Positions 26,893 to 34,843 of a DNA stretch of 64,000 nt are shown piece by piece. Below the pieces are notes generated by a model. It made no database searches. It had not been told where the DNA came from and was given only the letters and a program-made list of their open reading frames with translations. The stretch lies in assembly GCA_964423205.1 (NCBI GenBank), contig CAYRDX010000010.1, positions 19,513-83,512 on the forward strand. The letters are read 5' to 3'. Within the stretch, counting starts at the first letter, position 1; every line of letters begins with the position of its first letter. This stretch comes from UBA6168 sp964423205. Lineage in GTDB: Bacteria; Bacteroidota; Bacteroidia; Chitinophagales; Saprospiraceae. The translations under genes and the position numbers were made by a program.

Positions 26893-28000
26893 TCAGACAT
26901 TAAAGCGGTAATAAATCACATCAGCTTCCTGTATGACGTACTCCTTCCCTTCCACGGACATTTTTCCGGCTTCTTTGACGGCATGTTCTGAGCCGTATTT
27001 CAGGTAATCATTGAGTTTGATGACTTCAGCCCGTATAAATCCCCTTTCAAAATCGGTGTGAATCCTACCGGCTGCTTTAGGGGCTTTCCAGCCTCTTTGA
27101 ATGGTCCATGCACGGACTTCCCGTTCACCGGCGGTAAAGTATGTGATCAGGTCGAGCAGTTTGTAGGTGGCGTTGATTACTTTATTTACGCCAGGTTCGT
27201 CGAGGCCCATGGCTGCGATGTATTCGAGGCGTTCTTCAANNNNNNNNNNCGGATTCAAGCTGGGCAATCTCTGCCTCTATGGCCGCCGAAATGAGTACCA
27301 CCTCGGCATTTTCACCTTTGACAAGTTCCATAAAACGTTGTGTGTGGCTGTTGCCTGTGGTCACCGAAGCCTCATCTACGTTACAGATGTACAGCACCGG
27401 CTTAACCGTAAGCAGATACATTTCCTCAATTAAATGCGCTTCCTCTACATCGCCGATGAATGTACGGGCAGATTTGCCGGAACTCAGGTGTGCGAGCACT
27501 TTTTCGGCGTGTTCGACAGCAAGAATATCGTCTTTTTTACCGGTTTTAGCCTGCTTCTTCAACCGCTCCACACGGCGCTCAGTCGTTTCAATATCCTTCA
27601 GAATCAGCTCCATGTCGATGATTTCCTTATCGCGCACAGGATCGACTTCGCCATCGACATGCACCACATTAGGATCTTCAAAACAGCGAACCACATGCAC
27701 GATGGCGTCCACTTCCCGGATATTGGACAGGAATTGATTGCCAAGGCCTTCACCTTTGCTGGCACCCTTAATAAGTCCCGCAATGTCGAGTATTTCTATT
27801 GTAGTGGGAATGATTTCCTTTGGCTTGACAATGTCTGCGAGTTGAATCAGTCTTATGTCAGGAACAGTGATAATACCCAGATTAGGGTCTTTGGTAGCAA
27901 AGGGATAATTGGCAGCGAGCGCCTTAGCGGAAGTCAGGGCATTAAACAGCGTTGATTTTCCTACATTTGGCAGTCCGACTATACCTGCTTTGAGCGGCAT
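26893..28000 (-). CDS. ychF: redox-regulated ATPase/GTPase YchF (Obg family), with scaffold gap
   Basis: YchF (OLA1-type) is a conserved ribosome-associated nucleotidase. The N-terminal part has the P-loop GLPNVGKST (about 8-16), switch sequence DIAGLIKGASKGEGLGN with the YchF-specific hydrophobic replacement of the catalytic Gln, and the base-reading segment NVDEAS. The C-terminal TGS-like part has TYFTAGEREVRAWTI and ends QEADVIYYRFNV. Ten N at 27240-27249 interrupt the helical region. The frames on the two sides differ, which only shows that the gap length is arbitrary; a few residues are missing compared with the usual 363. A -7 box lies about 50 bp upstream. Confidence 0.95.
27240..27249. 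other. scaffold gap (10 N) in ychF
   Basis: Ten N, the same length as the gaps at 36482 and 59812, so a conventional placeholder rather than a measured distance. Confidence 0.95.
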
Positions 28001-28050
28001 TTTATTATAAGATTGAACAGATTACAAAATACATTTCGATAAAACGGGCG

Positions 28051-28058
28051 CAAAGATA
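28051..28058 (-). promoter_or_regulatory. candidate -7 box of ychF
   Basis: On the minus strand TATCTTTG is followed by CGCCC; it fits TANNTTTG and lies 50 bp before the ychF start. No clear -33 TTG at 19-21 bp. Confidence 0.45.
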
Positions 28059-28168
28059 TGTTTTGTAGTGCTCAATTGTTCGGCGTTTCAAATTTAGTGT
28101 TCTTTATCTATCAAAGCAGACTGAAAATTTAAAACATCCTAACACCTGACTCATAGAACCTCAATGTC

Positions 28169-28756
28169 ATGAATTTCCTGGCGCATTTTTATCTTTCCGG
28201 AAAAGACGAAAACATTATTGTCGGAAACTTCCTGGCGGACTTCCTGACCAACCGGGAAGTCAGGCAATTACCTGAACTGGTAAAACAGGGTGTTGTTTTG
28301 CACAGAAAAATAGACACTTTTACAGACAATCACCCTGTCGTCCAAGAAAGTGTGAAGCGATTAAGGCCTTTGCATCACAAGTATGCACCGGTCATTCTCG
28401 ATGTACTGTTCGACTATGTATTGGCCAAAAATTGGGGATTGTACTCAACTGTCAGCCTTGCCACTTTTACTAAGGGAATTTACGCTACTCTGGAGAAGCA
28501 TTTTGACAGTATGCCGGAATTTGTCCAGCTAAGGATGCCGTTAATGATTAAAGATGACTGGTTGATGCATTATGGAACTGAGAATGGATTGCGTTTTACA
28601 TTTGCCAGAATGAAATTAAGAACCCAACATCCCCGCTTCTTTGACTATGCGGTAGAGAGTTTTAAAAAAGATTATTCTTTTTTCGAGGCAAATTTTAACG
28701 CCTTTTTCCCCGATGCCATCAAATATGTTCAATCACTTCATATAAGCAACCCTTAA
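28169..28756 (+). CDS. ACP phosphodiesterase-like protein (AcpH/DUF479)
   Basis: AcpH-type enzymes remove the 4'-phosphopantetheine arm from acyl carrier protein. This 195-residue protein has the all-helical family layout: MNFLAHFYLS at the start, GNFLADFL near 22-29, VLHRKIDTFTDNHP near 43-56 (the conserved R-x-ID-x-F-T-D metal-site segment) and LDVLFDYVLAKNW near 75-87. The length fits the family. It stands alone between ychF and the receptor pseudogene. The general family is secure, but the activity of Bacteroidota members on ACP is assumed. Confidence 0.9.
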   Translation: MNFLAHFYLSGKDENIIVGNFLADFLTNREVRQLPELVKQGVVLHRKIDTFTDNHPVVQESVKRLRPLHHKYAPVILDVLFDYVLAKNWGLYSTVSLATFTKGIYATLEKHFDSMPEFVQLRMPLMIKDDWLMHYGTENGLRFTFARMKLRTQHPRFFDYAVESFKKDYSFFEANFNAFFPDAIKYVQSLHISNP

Positions 28757-28875
28757 CCCGGTTTGTCTTTCTCAGATTCAAGCCAACCACAGACTGAAAA
28801 ATGGACTCTATTTTTACTGGCACAGGATATCAGACATTTTCAAAGTCAATATTCAGACAAGGAAAGACCAAATAA

Positions 28876-29395
28876 TTGATGAAACTATCCTTTGCACCGC
28901 TCTATTGTTTGATGCTTTTTCTACCTCTTACTCTTTTTGCACAGCTAAAAGGCAGAGTAACTGACACAAGTGGCGAATCACTACCTTTCGCTACTATTTA
29001 TGTCCAGGGAACAACGATTGGCACCACTTCCAACGCAAAGGGCGAGTTCAGCCTCGATTTGGAAAAAGGGTAACACAAGTTAGAGCTTGTTTGGAATTTG
29101 GTCACTTGGCTCAAAACGACCCTTTTTCGCCACTTTTTCAGCTTTTTTCAGTCAAGTAGTCCCGCTATTCTCCTTCAAAAAGCCAAAAAATTGACGAAAA
29201 ATTTCTCGTTTTTAACTCAAGCACTAAATCCCAAACAAGCTCTTAGTCGTCCAATACATCGGATACCGGCAATGAATTGAAAATGTCACAATGAATGCTG
29301 CAACAGCAATCCTGAATGTATCCCTGTCGCCCGAAATTTTCAATCTCACTGAAGTGGAAAAAAAAGCAAATGCCGAAGACCCTGCCTACGCCATT
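28876..29395 (+). pseudogene. carboxypeptidase-regulatory/TonB-dependent receptor-like gene, interrupted by a MITE
   Basis: The first 65 codons give a signal peptide (ending LFAQ) and the start of a CarboxypepD_reg-like domain (LKGRVTDTSGESLPFATIYVQG, split by eye as LKGRVTD-TSGESLPF-ATIYVQG, then NAKGEFSLDLEKG). A TAA follows, then HKL, then the 160-bp MITE. When the MITE and one TTA copy are removed, the same frame continues as VVQYIGYR, a TGA, then NVTMNAATAILNVSLSP and EIFNLTEVE, a very typical continuation of that domain. Homology ends near DPAYAI. The remaining receptor barrel or peptidase part is absent. So there are two stops, one insertion and a 3' deletion. Confidence 0.9.
29083..29242. 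mobile_element. 160-bp MITE, copy 2, inside the receptor pseudogene
   Basis: Same sequence as 3356-3515 as far as I can read. TTA duplications at 29080-29082 and 29243-29245. The host gene reads HKL-VVQYIGYR across the empty site, which proves the element boundaries and the 3-bp duplication. Confidence 0.92.
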
Positions 29396-29460
29396 AGCAG
29401 AAACCAACGAAGAGTTTTGTAGGTATAATAGAATAATCGGGTTTCAAATTTGAAATGTGG

Positions 29461-29676
29461 CTAATCATCCTGCGTTCTCCAATCTGTAGCAGTCAGATAG
29501 ACGATGATAATTCCAGCAATGACCATGGACAATTTCAGTAGAAATGCTGGCAATTTGCCAACTATCTCCATCCATCCGAGGAAGGAAAACTGTACACCAA
29601 CAAAACTGAGCACGAGTGCTGAAAATCCAATTACAAACAGCAAGAATCCAGTAAACAGCCAAACAGCCTTTTTCAT
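29461..29676 (-). CDS. hypothetical two-helix membrane protein
   Basis: This 71-residue protein has two clear transmembrane segments (about 5-27 and 42-62) and a short polar end (TATDWRTQDD). It begins MKKAVWLF, with positive residues before the first helix, and faces the HMG-CoA lyase gene divergently. No family is recognised. Its composition and clean start make it likely to be real despite its size. Confidence 0.6.
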   Translation of the reverse strand: MKKAVWLFTGFLLFVIGFSALVLSFVGVQFSFLGWMEIVGKLPAFLLKLSMVIAGIIIVYLTATDWRTQDD

Positions 29677-29774
29677 CGAAAGGTTTTTTTTGCATTTTTC
29701 TGAAGTGGTTTGGGCAAACCTGCATCAGAAACACGAATTATTCGCAAGCGAAGGTAGTAATTTCGGGCAGTTCC

Positions 29775-29782
29775 TATCTTTG
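29775..29782 (+). promoter_or_regulatory. candidate -7 box of the HMG-CoA lyase gene
   Basis: TATCTTTG followed by CC fits TANNTTTG and lies 29 bp before the ATG, giving a leader of about 20 nt. The -33 element is unclear. Confidence 0.5.
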
Positions 29783-29811
29783 CCTCCGTCCCGCAATAAC
29801 CAATACCATCC

Positions 29812-30669
29812 ATGATTAAACTCATAGAGTGCCCGCGAGATGCCATGCAAGGGTTGAGTGAATTCATCCCAACTGATGTAAAAGCATCTTACATAAACCA
29901 ATTGCTAAAGGTTGGCTTTGACACTATTGATTTTGGGAGTTTTGTTTCACCAAAAGCCATTCCCCAAATGCGGGATACGGCAGAGGTTTTGGGCAAACTG
30001 GATTTAGGCTCTACACGAACACAACTATTGGCCATAGTTGCCAACCAACGCGGAGCGACGGACGCTGCTGCTTTTGATGAAATCACTTACCTTGGTTACC
30101 CCTTTTCCATTTCTGAAACTTTCCAAATACGCAACACCAACGCCACCATTGAAGAATCCCTCCACCGGGTGCAGGAGATTCAGGACATCTGTACGAACCA
30201 ATCGAAAAGGTTGGTAGTTTACATCAGCATGGGATTTGGCAATCCTTACGGCGACCCCTGGAATGTTGAAATAGTGACGAAATGGGTGGACCGCCTGACT
30301 GACATGGGCATCAACATCATACAATTGTCGGATACTATCGGAGTTTCCAATCCGGATAGCATTTCCTATCTGTTTTCGAACCTCATTCCGGCATACGAAA
30401 AAAGAGGTATCGAAATAGGTGCCCATTTGCACACAGAACCTAAAAGTTGGAAGGAAAAAGTACAATCCGCATGGGAAAGCGGATGCAAGCGCTTTGACGG
30501 TGCAATCCGTGGATTTGGAGGATGCCCCATGGCAAAAGACGACCTGACCGGTAATATGCCTACAGAGAACATGGTTCACTTTTTCCTTAAAAGGGAAAAA
30601 GACTTTAAAATCGATAGGTTTGAATTTGAGACTTCATTGACCATGGCCGCAGAGATATTTCCACATTGA
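29812..30669 (+). CDS. hydroxymethylglutaryl-CoA lyase
   Basis: The enzyme splits HMG-CoA into acetoacetate and acetyl-CoA, the last step of leucine breakdown. The 285-residue protein has the DRE-TIM-like start IECPRDAMQG (usual family form PRDGLQN), the substrate segment GFDTIDFGSFVSPKAIPQM, DTIGVSNPDSI, GAHLHTEP with metal-binding His residues, and the signature GFGGCPMAKDDLTGN with the active-site Cys at 238. The order and length fit HMG-CoA lyase better than the related isopropylmalate or homocitrate synthases. No other leucine-degradation genes are adjacent. Confidence 0.93.
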   Translation: MIKLIECPRDAMQGLSEFIPTDVKASYINQLLKVGFDTIDFGSFVSPKAIPQMRDTAEVLGKLDLGSTRTQLLAIVANQRGATDAAAFDEITYLGYPFSISETFQIRNTNATIEESLHRVQEIQDICTNQSKRLVVYISMGFGNPYGDPWNVEIVTKWVDRLTDMGINIIQLSDTIGVSNPDSISYLFSNLIPAYEKRGIEIGAHLHTEPKSWKEKVQSAWESGCKRFDGAIRGFGGCPMAKDDLTGNMPTENMVHFFLKREKDFKIDRFEFETSLTMAAEIFPH

Positions 30670-30675
30670 TACCCG

Positions 30676-31179
30676 TCATTCCAAGGAATCTACAATTCTT
30701 CCATCTGGAAGCAGCTCCAGTTCTACAGTTTTGCTCTTTGACGCATCATAGAGGTCATGTTCGTCGTCCGTTTGCCCGCTAACGATATAGATCGTCCAAT
30801 CTTCGTCAATCTTTGCCACTGAGTTTGTCACAATTTTACCATCGGAATAGGTGCCCGCTAAAGTTTTTTGGTCAATGCGCTTTCCTGATTTATCGAACGT
30901 TGCAAGAATGTATTGGTAGGTCATCAATCCGGCACGCCAATAAACCAAGGCATGGAAATCCTTGATTCCAGCGATACGGCAACAGGCGATGAATTCCGTC
31001 ATATCGTCAGCTTCTTCAATTTCATAAGGTATGATAAACTCTTGTGTCAGGCGCTCCGTCAGAGGTTGATTTTCCAGGGAAAAAGTGTGAACAGACTCTT
31101 CATCCAAAACTATGGGAAGCTTCAGCTCTGGAAATTTCAGTAAAAAAGAATTGAAATTACTCAATGCCATCAGTTTCAT
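30676..31179 (-). CDS. hypothetical protein
   Basis: A 167-residue soluble protein, acidic, with no signal peptide. The sequence shows an alpha/beta mix: FPELKLPIVLDEESVHTFS near the start, IACCRIAGIKDFHALVYWRAG in the middle and a final beta region TVELELLPDGRIVDSLE. Two in-frame ATGs (31179 and 31170) are possible; a CACCTTTG box lies only a few bases upstream and slightly favours the second. It is convergent with HMG-CoA lyase (6 bp apart) and divergent from murB. No family is recognised. Confidence 0.7.
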   Translation of the reverse strand: MKLMALSNFNSFLLKFPELKLPIVLDEESVHTFSLENQPLTERLTQEFIIPYEIEEADDMTEFIACCRIAGIKDFHALVYWRAGLMTYQYILATFDKSGKRIDQKTLAGTYSDGKIVTNSVAKIDEDWTIYIVSGQTDDEHDLYDASKSKTVELELLPDGRIVDSLE

Positions 31180-31273
31180 ATTTGCCGCAAAGGTGGCAAG
31201 AAACCATACAAAACCACAAAGCTATACATAAGTTATTTACAGCCAATTTCTTCAAACAGCCTAACTTGGCGGC

Positions 31274-32284
31274 ATGAACATCTATTCCAATTACCCGCTA
31301 AGTCATCTCAACACATTTGGAATCGCGGCCAGTGCTGAGCATTTTGCCATCGTAAGAACTGAACATCAAATCAGGGAGGTTCTGGCCCGCGACTATCCTT
31401 CCATCTATGTTCTTGGAGGAGGAAGTAATATTCTTTTGACTAATGACCTGAGTGGACTCGTCCTCAAAATCGATATTCCGGGTATCAAAATTATGGTCAG
31501 GAAGTCTGACGAAATTATTGTAGAAGTTGGAGCGGGAGTCAGTTGGCATGAATTGGTGCTTTGGTCCCTGGAAAATGAGCTTTGTGGCATAGAAAATCTC
31601 GCATTGATTCCCGGGACAGCAGGTGCTGCACCGATTCAGAATATAGGCGCTTATGGAGTTGAGTTAAAAGATGTTTTTTATCGATTGGAGGCTTTTCATC
31701 TTGAGAAACTGGAAACATCAAAATTTGATGCCGAAGAATGCAATTTTGGTTACAGGAACAGCATTTTCAAGAATGAAATGAAGGGACAATACATCATTAC
31801 CAGGATTTGGCTAAAACTCTCCATTACCCCAAAATTGAACATCGATTACGGAGACATCAGGAATGTATTGGCTGAGAAGGGAATAGTGAGCCCATCGGTA
31901 AGAGATGTAGCAGAATCGGTAATTCAAATCAGACGCAGCAAGCTACCCGACCCCTCCGTCCTGGGCAATGCCGGTTCATTTTTTAAAAATCCCGAAATTC
32001 AAGCTTCTCATTTTCATTCCCTTCAGAAAGCATTCAGCGATATTCCCCACTATCCGCTTCACAGTGATTTGGTCAAAATACCTGCCGGTTGGTTGTTGGA
32101 GAAAGCTGGCTGGAAGGGCAAAAAAATCGGACAGACCGGCTCCCATGAGAATCAAGCTCTTGTTCTGGTGAATTATGGTAATGCTACAGGAACTGAAATA
32201 AAGGAGTTAGCCCTTGCCATCCAAAAGGACATTTTCCAAAAATTCAGCATCAAACTGGAAGCAGAGGTAAGCTTCTGGGGCTGA
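31274..32284 (+). CDS. murB: UDP-N-acetylenolpyruvoylglucosamine reductase
   Basis: MurB makes UDP-MurNAc, a committed step of peptidoglycan synthesis, using FAD and NADPH in the cytoplasm. The 336-residue protein has the start NTFGI, the FAD segment LGGGSNILL, IPGTAGAAPIQNIGAYG, the catalytic Arg in YRNSIFK, the catalytic Ser in NAGSFFKNPE, and a C-terminal Glu in LEAEVSFWG. The length and the YRNSIFK loop match the E. coli-type (type I) enzyme. It is convergent with the MlaD-like gene, 2 bp between stops. The gene stands on its own rather than in a mur cluster. Confidence 0.96.
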   Translation: MNIYSNYPLSHLNTFGIAASAEHFAIVRTEHQIREVLARDYPSIYVLGGGSNILLTNDLSGLVLKIDIPGIKIMVRKSDEIIVEVGAGVSWHELVLWSLENELCGIENLALIPGTAGAAPIQNIGAYGVELKDVFYRLEAFHLEKLETSKFDAEECNFGYRNSIFKNEMKGQYIITRIWLKLSITPKLNIDYGDIRNVLAEKGIVSPSVRDVAESVIQIRRSKLPDPSVLGNAGSFFKNPEIQASHFHSLQKAFSDIPHYPLHSDLVKIPAGWLLEKAGWKGKKIGQTGSHENQALVLVNYGNATGTEIKELALAIQKDIFQKFSIKLEAEVSFWG

Positions 32285-32286
32285 CT

Positions 32287-33309
32287 TCAATTATTACTCT
32301 GCTCAGCCGGAGCCTGATAGGGCATTTGCTTTTTGGACAAAATGCGGCGGTAGCGTTCCGGATGCAGGCGAATATCCTGAAGAAGAAGGTCTATGTTCTT
32401 AACCGTTTGCTGGAGGTTGCTGGCAAACTTCTCATCATTCAATAACATAGACAACGTACCATCTCCTGCCCTCATATTGGCGAGAATGGCATCGAGATTT
32501 GCAATTGCCTGATCTGAAGATGCCAATGTAGCCTGCAACTTTTTCATGGTAGCACTGGCATCGGATGCCACACCACTCAAATTGGCATTTTTCAAGTCAT
32601 TCGAGAGCGCCTCAGCGTTGACAAGAATAGCCTTAATCTGATTATTGCTTGCCTTGAGGTTGGCAGAAATCGATTCTATGTTTTTAAGGGAGTTCTCTAT
32701 GGAACTGGCAGAATTCATCATGACAGCATCCAGCCTGTTGGTGGTGCTGCGCAAATTGGAGAGCACCACACGTGCGTCCTGAATACTGGTGTTCAACTCT
32801 GACCCATCAGATAACTTGGAAGAAAGCGTATCGACTATCCCTCTTAACCCTCTGTTCAGTTCTGCCATCAGTACCTGAACTTCCTCAGGCCTGGCAAAAG
32901 AGGACAGGATACCTTTTGTAACTCCTTCGATATAATCCCCGGACTGAACACAATCCTGGCCGCTGCAGGCTCCTTCAAATATGAGGTTAAGCGCATTGCC
33001 TCCCATGAGACTGGTAGCTACCAATTCAGCCCTGGCAGATTTTGGAATCAACACATCGCCATCCAATTCCATAGTAACTCTGATTTTGGTAAGGTCTCCC
33101 TTTTCCTGTTTAATGGCAGCTACCAAACCTACCTGTAGTCCATTGATGTAAACGGGGTTGGAAAGCCTAAGCCCGTCCACTCTTTCAAAAATGGAATATA
33201 CAGTGGTGGTGCGGGCTAAAATGTTAAACCCAATCAAATATTTATAACCCCAGATTGCGACTGCAATGGTTATCACGGCAAAAATGCCGATTTTGGTTTC
33301 TTTTCTCAT
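32287..33309 (-). CDS. MlaD/MCE-family protein (lipid transport)
   Basis: MCE proteins form rings that carry phospholipids between membranes with an ABC transporter. The 340-residue product has an N-terminal transmembrane anchor (about 7-26), one MCE domain (about 37-115, with VDGLRLSNPVYINGLQVG) and a long helical tail with coiled-coil character (SNLRSTTNRLD, SIENSLKN, SDQAIANLDAI) through residue 310. No MlaE permease or MlaF ATPase gene is adjacent. It lies 28 bp downstream of an amidase gene on the same strand, so both are probably co-transcribed as envelope functions. Confidence 0.9.
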   Translation of the reverse strand: MRKETKIGIFAVITIAVAIWGYKYLIGFNILARTTTVYSIFERVDGLRLSNPVYINGLQVGLVAAIKQEKGDLTKIRVTMELDGDVLIPKSARAELVATSLMGGNALNLIFEGACSGQDCVQSGDYIEGVTKGILSSFARPEEVQVLMAELNRGLRGIVDTLSSKLSDGSELNTSIQDARVVLSNLRSTTNRLDAVMMNSASSIENSLKNIESISANLKASNNQIKAILVNAEALSNDLKNANLSGVASDASATMKKLQATLASSDQAIANLDAILANMRAGDGTLSMLLNDEKFASNLQQTVKNIDLLLQDIRLHPERYRRILSKKQMPYQAPAEQSNN

Positions 33310-33337
33310 TGTTTGAAAAAGATAGTTGTCTTGTCAA

Positions 33338-34705
33338 TCACTTTGCTTTCGGCGGGTAAACGCGTATCCCGTTTTGATAACCAACGGTGAATGCATCACT
33401 AAAACCGATTGCTCGTAGTTTTTGTTTTGCAGCGTCTGCCTCATTTTGGGTGGCGAAGTTACGAACCTGATATTTATATAAACCGTATTCTGTGACAACT
33501 TCTATCAAGTATTCTAATTTGGCCCATTTCCCAGTGGTCACATCCAGGAGTTTTTGCGAGGCAGCAAGCTGTACACGGTATTGAATATTAGAGGTTTGAG
33601 GCTTTGACGGTGATGAAGATACCGTACCTTTTTCAACGGGTTGGCGTGGAGAAATTTTTGGTGATAATATTTTTTCTTTCTCTGAAACACCGTTGTTTCC
33701 TTCGTTAGGTTTTTCCTTTTGACCACCTGGCTTCACTGGCTCGGTGCGCGGATTAGAGTTACTCTCCCCAAACTCTTTCGCTGAAGTGCCCACACCGGTC
33801 ATCAGTGCAGCTGAGCCAGAGTCGGGTTTAAGATTACTGGCAGTCAATGCCTGGAGGTTCCTGAAGGTTTTACCTTCCATCTCATTTTTATAGTCTCTGA
33901 AGGCAAAAAGCAGTGCATTGGCTACTTGTAATTGCCCGGCTTCACTACTCAAATAGTCTTCTTCAGTTCTGTTACTTAAAAATCCCGTTTCAATCAGCAC
34001 ACTTGGCATGGTGGCATATCGCAACACCAGAAATCCTGCCTGTTTCACTCCCCTATCCTTCCTGTTGGCCTCTGAATGAATGTATTTTTGAACCTTTGAT
34101 GCAAAATTGATGCTTTGTTCCAAAAAGGCATTTTGAAACATGGACATCATGATGTGCGCCTCGGGGGAATTGGGGTCATAGCCGTATGTTTCTTTGTAAC
34201 CTTCTTCATACAATATCGAGGCGTTCTCACGTTTTGCTACTTCTAAATTCGCCTCGGTGGCATGAAGTCCCAGGACAAAAGTTTCAGAACCATGAGTAGC
34301 AGCAGAACCAGGCATATAATTGCAATGAATGGAAACAAACAGGTCTGCGTTGTTCTCCGTCGCAATCTGGGCACGTACATTCAAGGGAATGAATACATCC
34401 GTTTTTCGGGTTAAGAGCACTTTAACTTCAGGATAGTTCAGCTCGACAGCTTGAGCAAAATACTTTGCAATGGCCAATGCCAAATGTTTCTCTTTGGAAT
34501 GTGCTCCGCTGCAGCCGGGATCATGTCCGCCATGCCCTGGGTCAATGACGATGGTATTGATTTGGTAATTCCTGGTGGGAAATTGTTCAGCTTTAATAAT
34601 TTTGCCATCCTGACTCGTTGGGTCAGCTGGTAGTAAAGGCAATACCGGATTGGTCAGTGCAAAGCAGGTGAGGATAACTGGTAAGATGATTAAAGCTTTC
34701 TTCAT
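33338..34705 (-). CDS. N-acetylmuramoyl-L-alanine amidase with SPOR-like domain
   Basis: Amidase_3 enzymes cut the bond between MurNAc and L-Ala during cell separation. The protein has about 455 residues with a signal peptide, then the zinc-site segments VIDPGHGGHDPG, SKEKHLAL, FVSIHCNY and VLIETGFLSN. A Ser/Pro/Lys-rich linker (about 270-370) joins it to a C-terminal SPOR-like domain (YRVQLAASQK near 380 to the end) that should bind denuded glycan at division sites. An in-frame ATG at 34726 is also possible; 34705 gives the better signal peptide. It heads a run with the MCE gene and is divergent from the LptD-like gene. Confidence 0.93.
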   Translation of the reverse strand: MKKALIILPVILTCFALTNPVLPLLPADPTSQDGKIIKAEQFPTRNYQINTIVIDPGHGGHDPGCSGAHSKEKHLALAIAKYFAQAVELNYPEVKVLLTRKTDVFIPLNVRAQIATENNADLFVSIHCNYMPGSAATHGSETFVLGLHATEANLEVAKRENASILYEEGYKETYGYDPNSPEAHIMMSMFQNAFLEQSINFASKVQKYIHSEANRKDRGVKQAGFLVLRYATMPSVLIETGFLSNRTEEDYLSSEAGQLQVANALLFAFRDYKNEMEGKTFRNLQALTASNLKPDSGSAALMTGVGTSAKEFGESNSNPRTEPVKPGGQKEKPNEGNNGVSEKEKILSPKISPRQPVEKGTVSSSPSKPQTSNIQYRVQLAASQKLLDVTTGKWAKLEYLIEVVTEYGLYKYQVRNFATQNEADAAKQKLRAIGFSDAFTVGYQNGIRVYPPKAK

Positions 34706-34843
34706 AGCCGGTGAAATCACTTTCATAACGAAATTCGCAGTGAAAAAATTCCCTAAACTGTCCGGCCTGGTAACTTTGGGGCCGGAATCTGAGGTTTTAC
34801 CTCAATCCATTAAAAACAGTTTCAGTTTATAATACATTCAGTA

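Noticed and set aside
27236..27267. Frameshift in ychF
   Set aside because: The change of frame coincides with ten N and only reflects an arbitrary gap length.
29098..29280. 60-codon frame inside MITE copy 2
   Set aside because: Frame runs across the MITE boundary; MITE copy 1 keeps no matching gene and composition is not protein-like.
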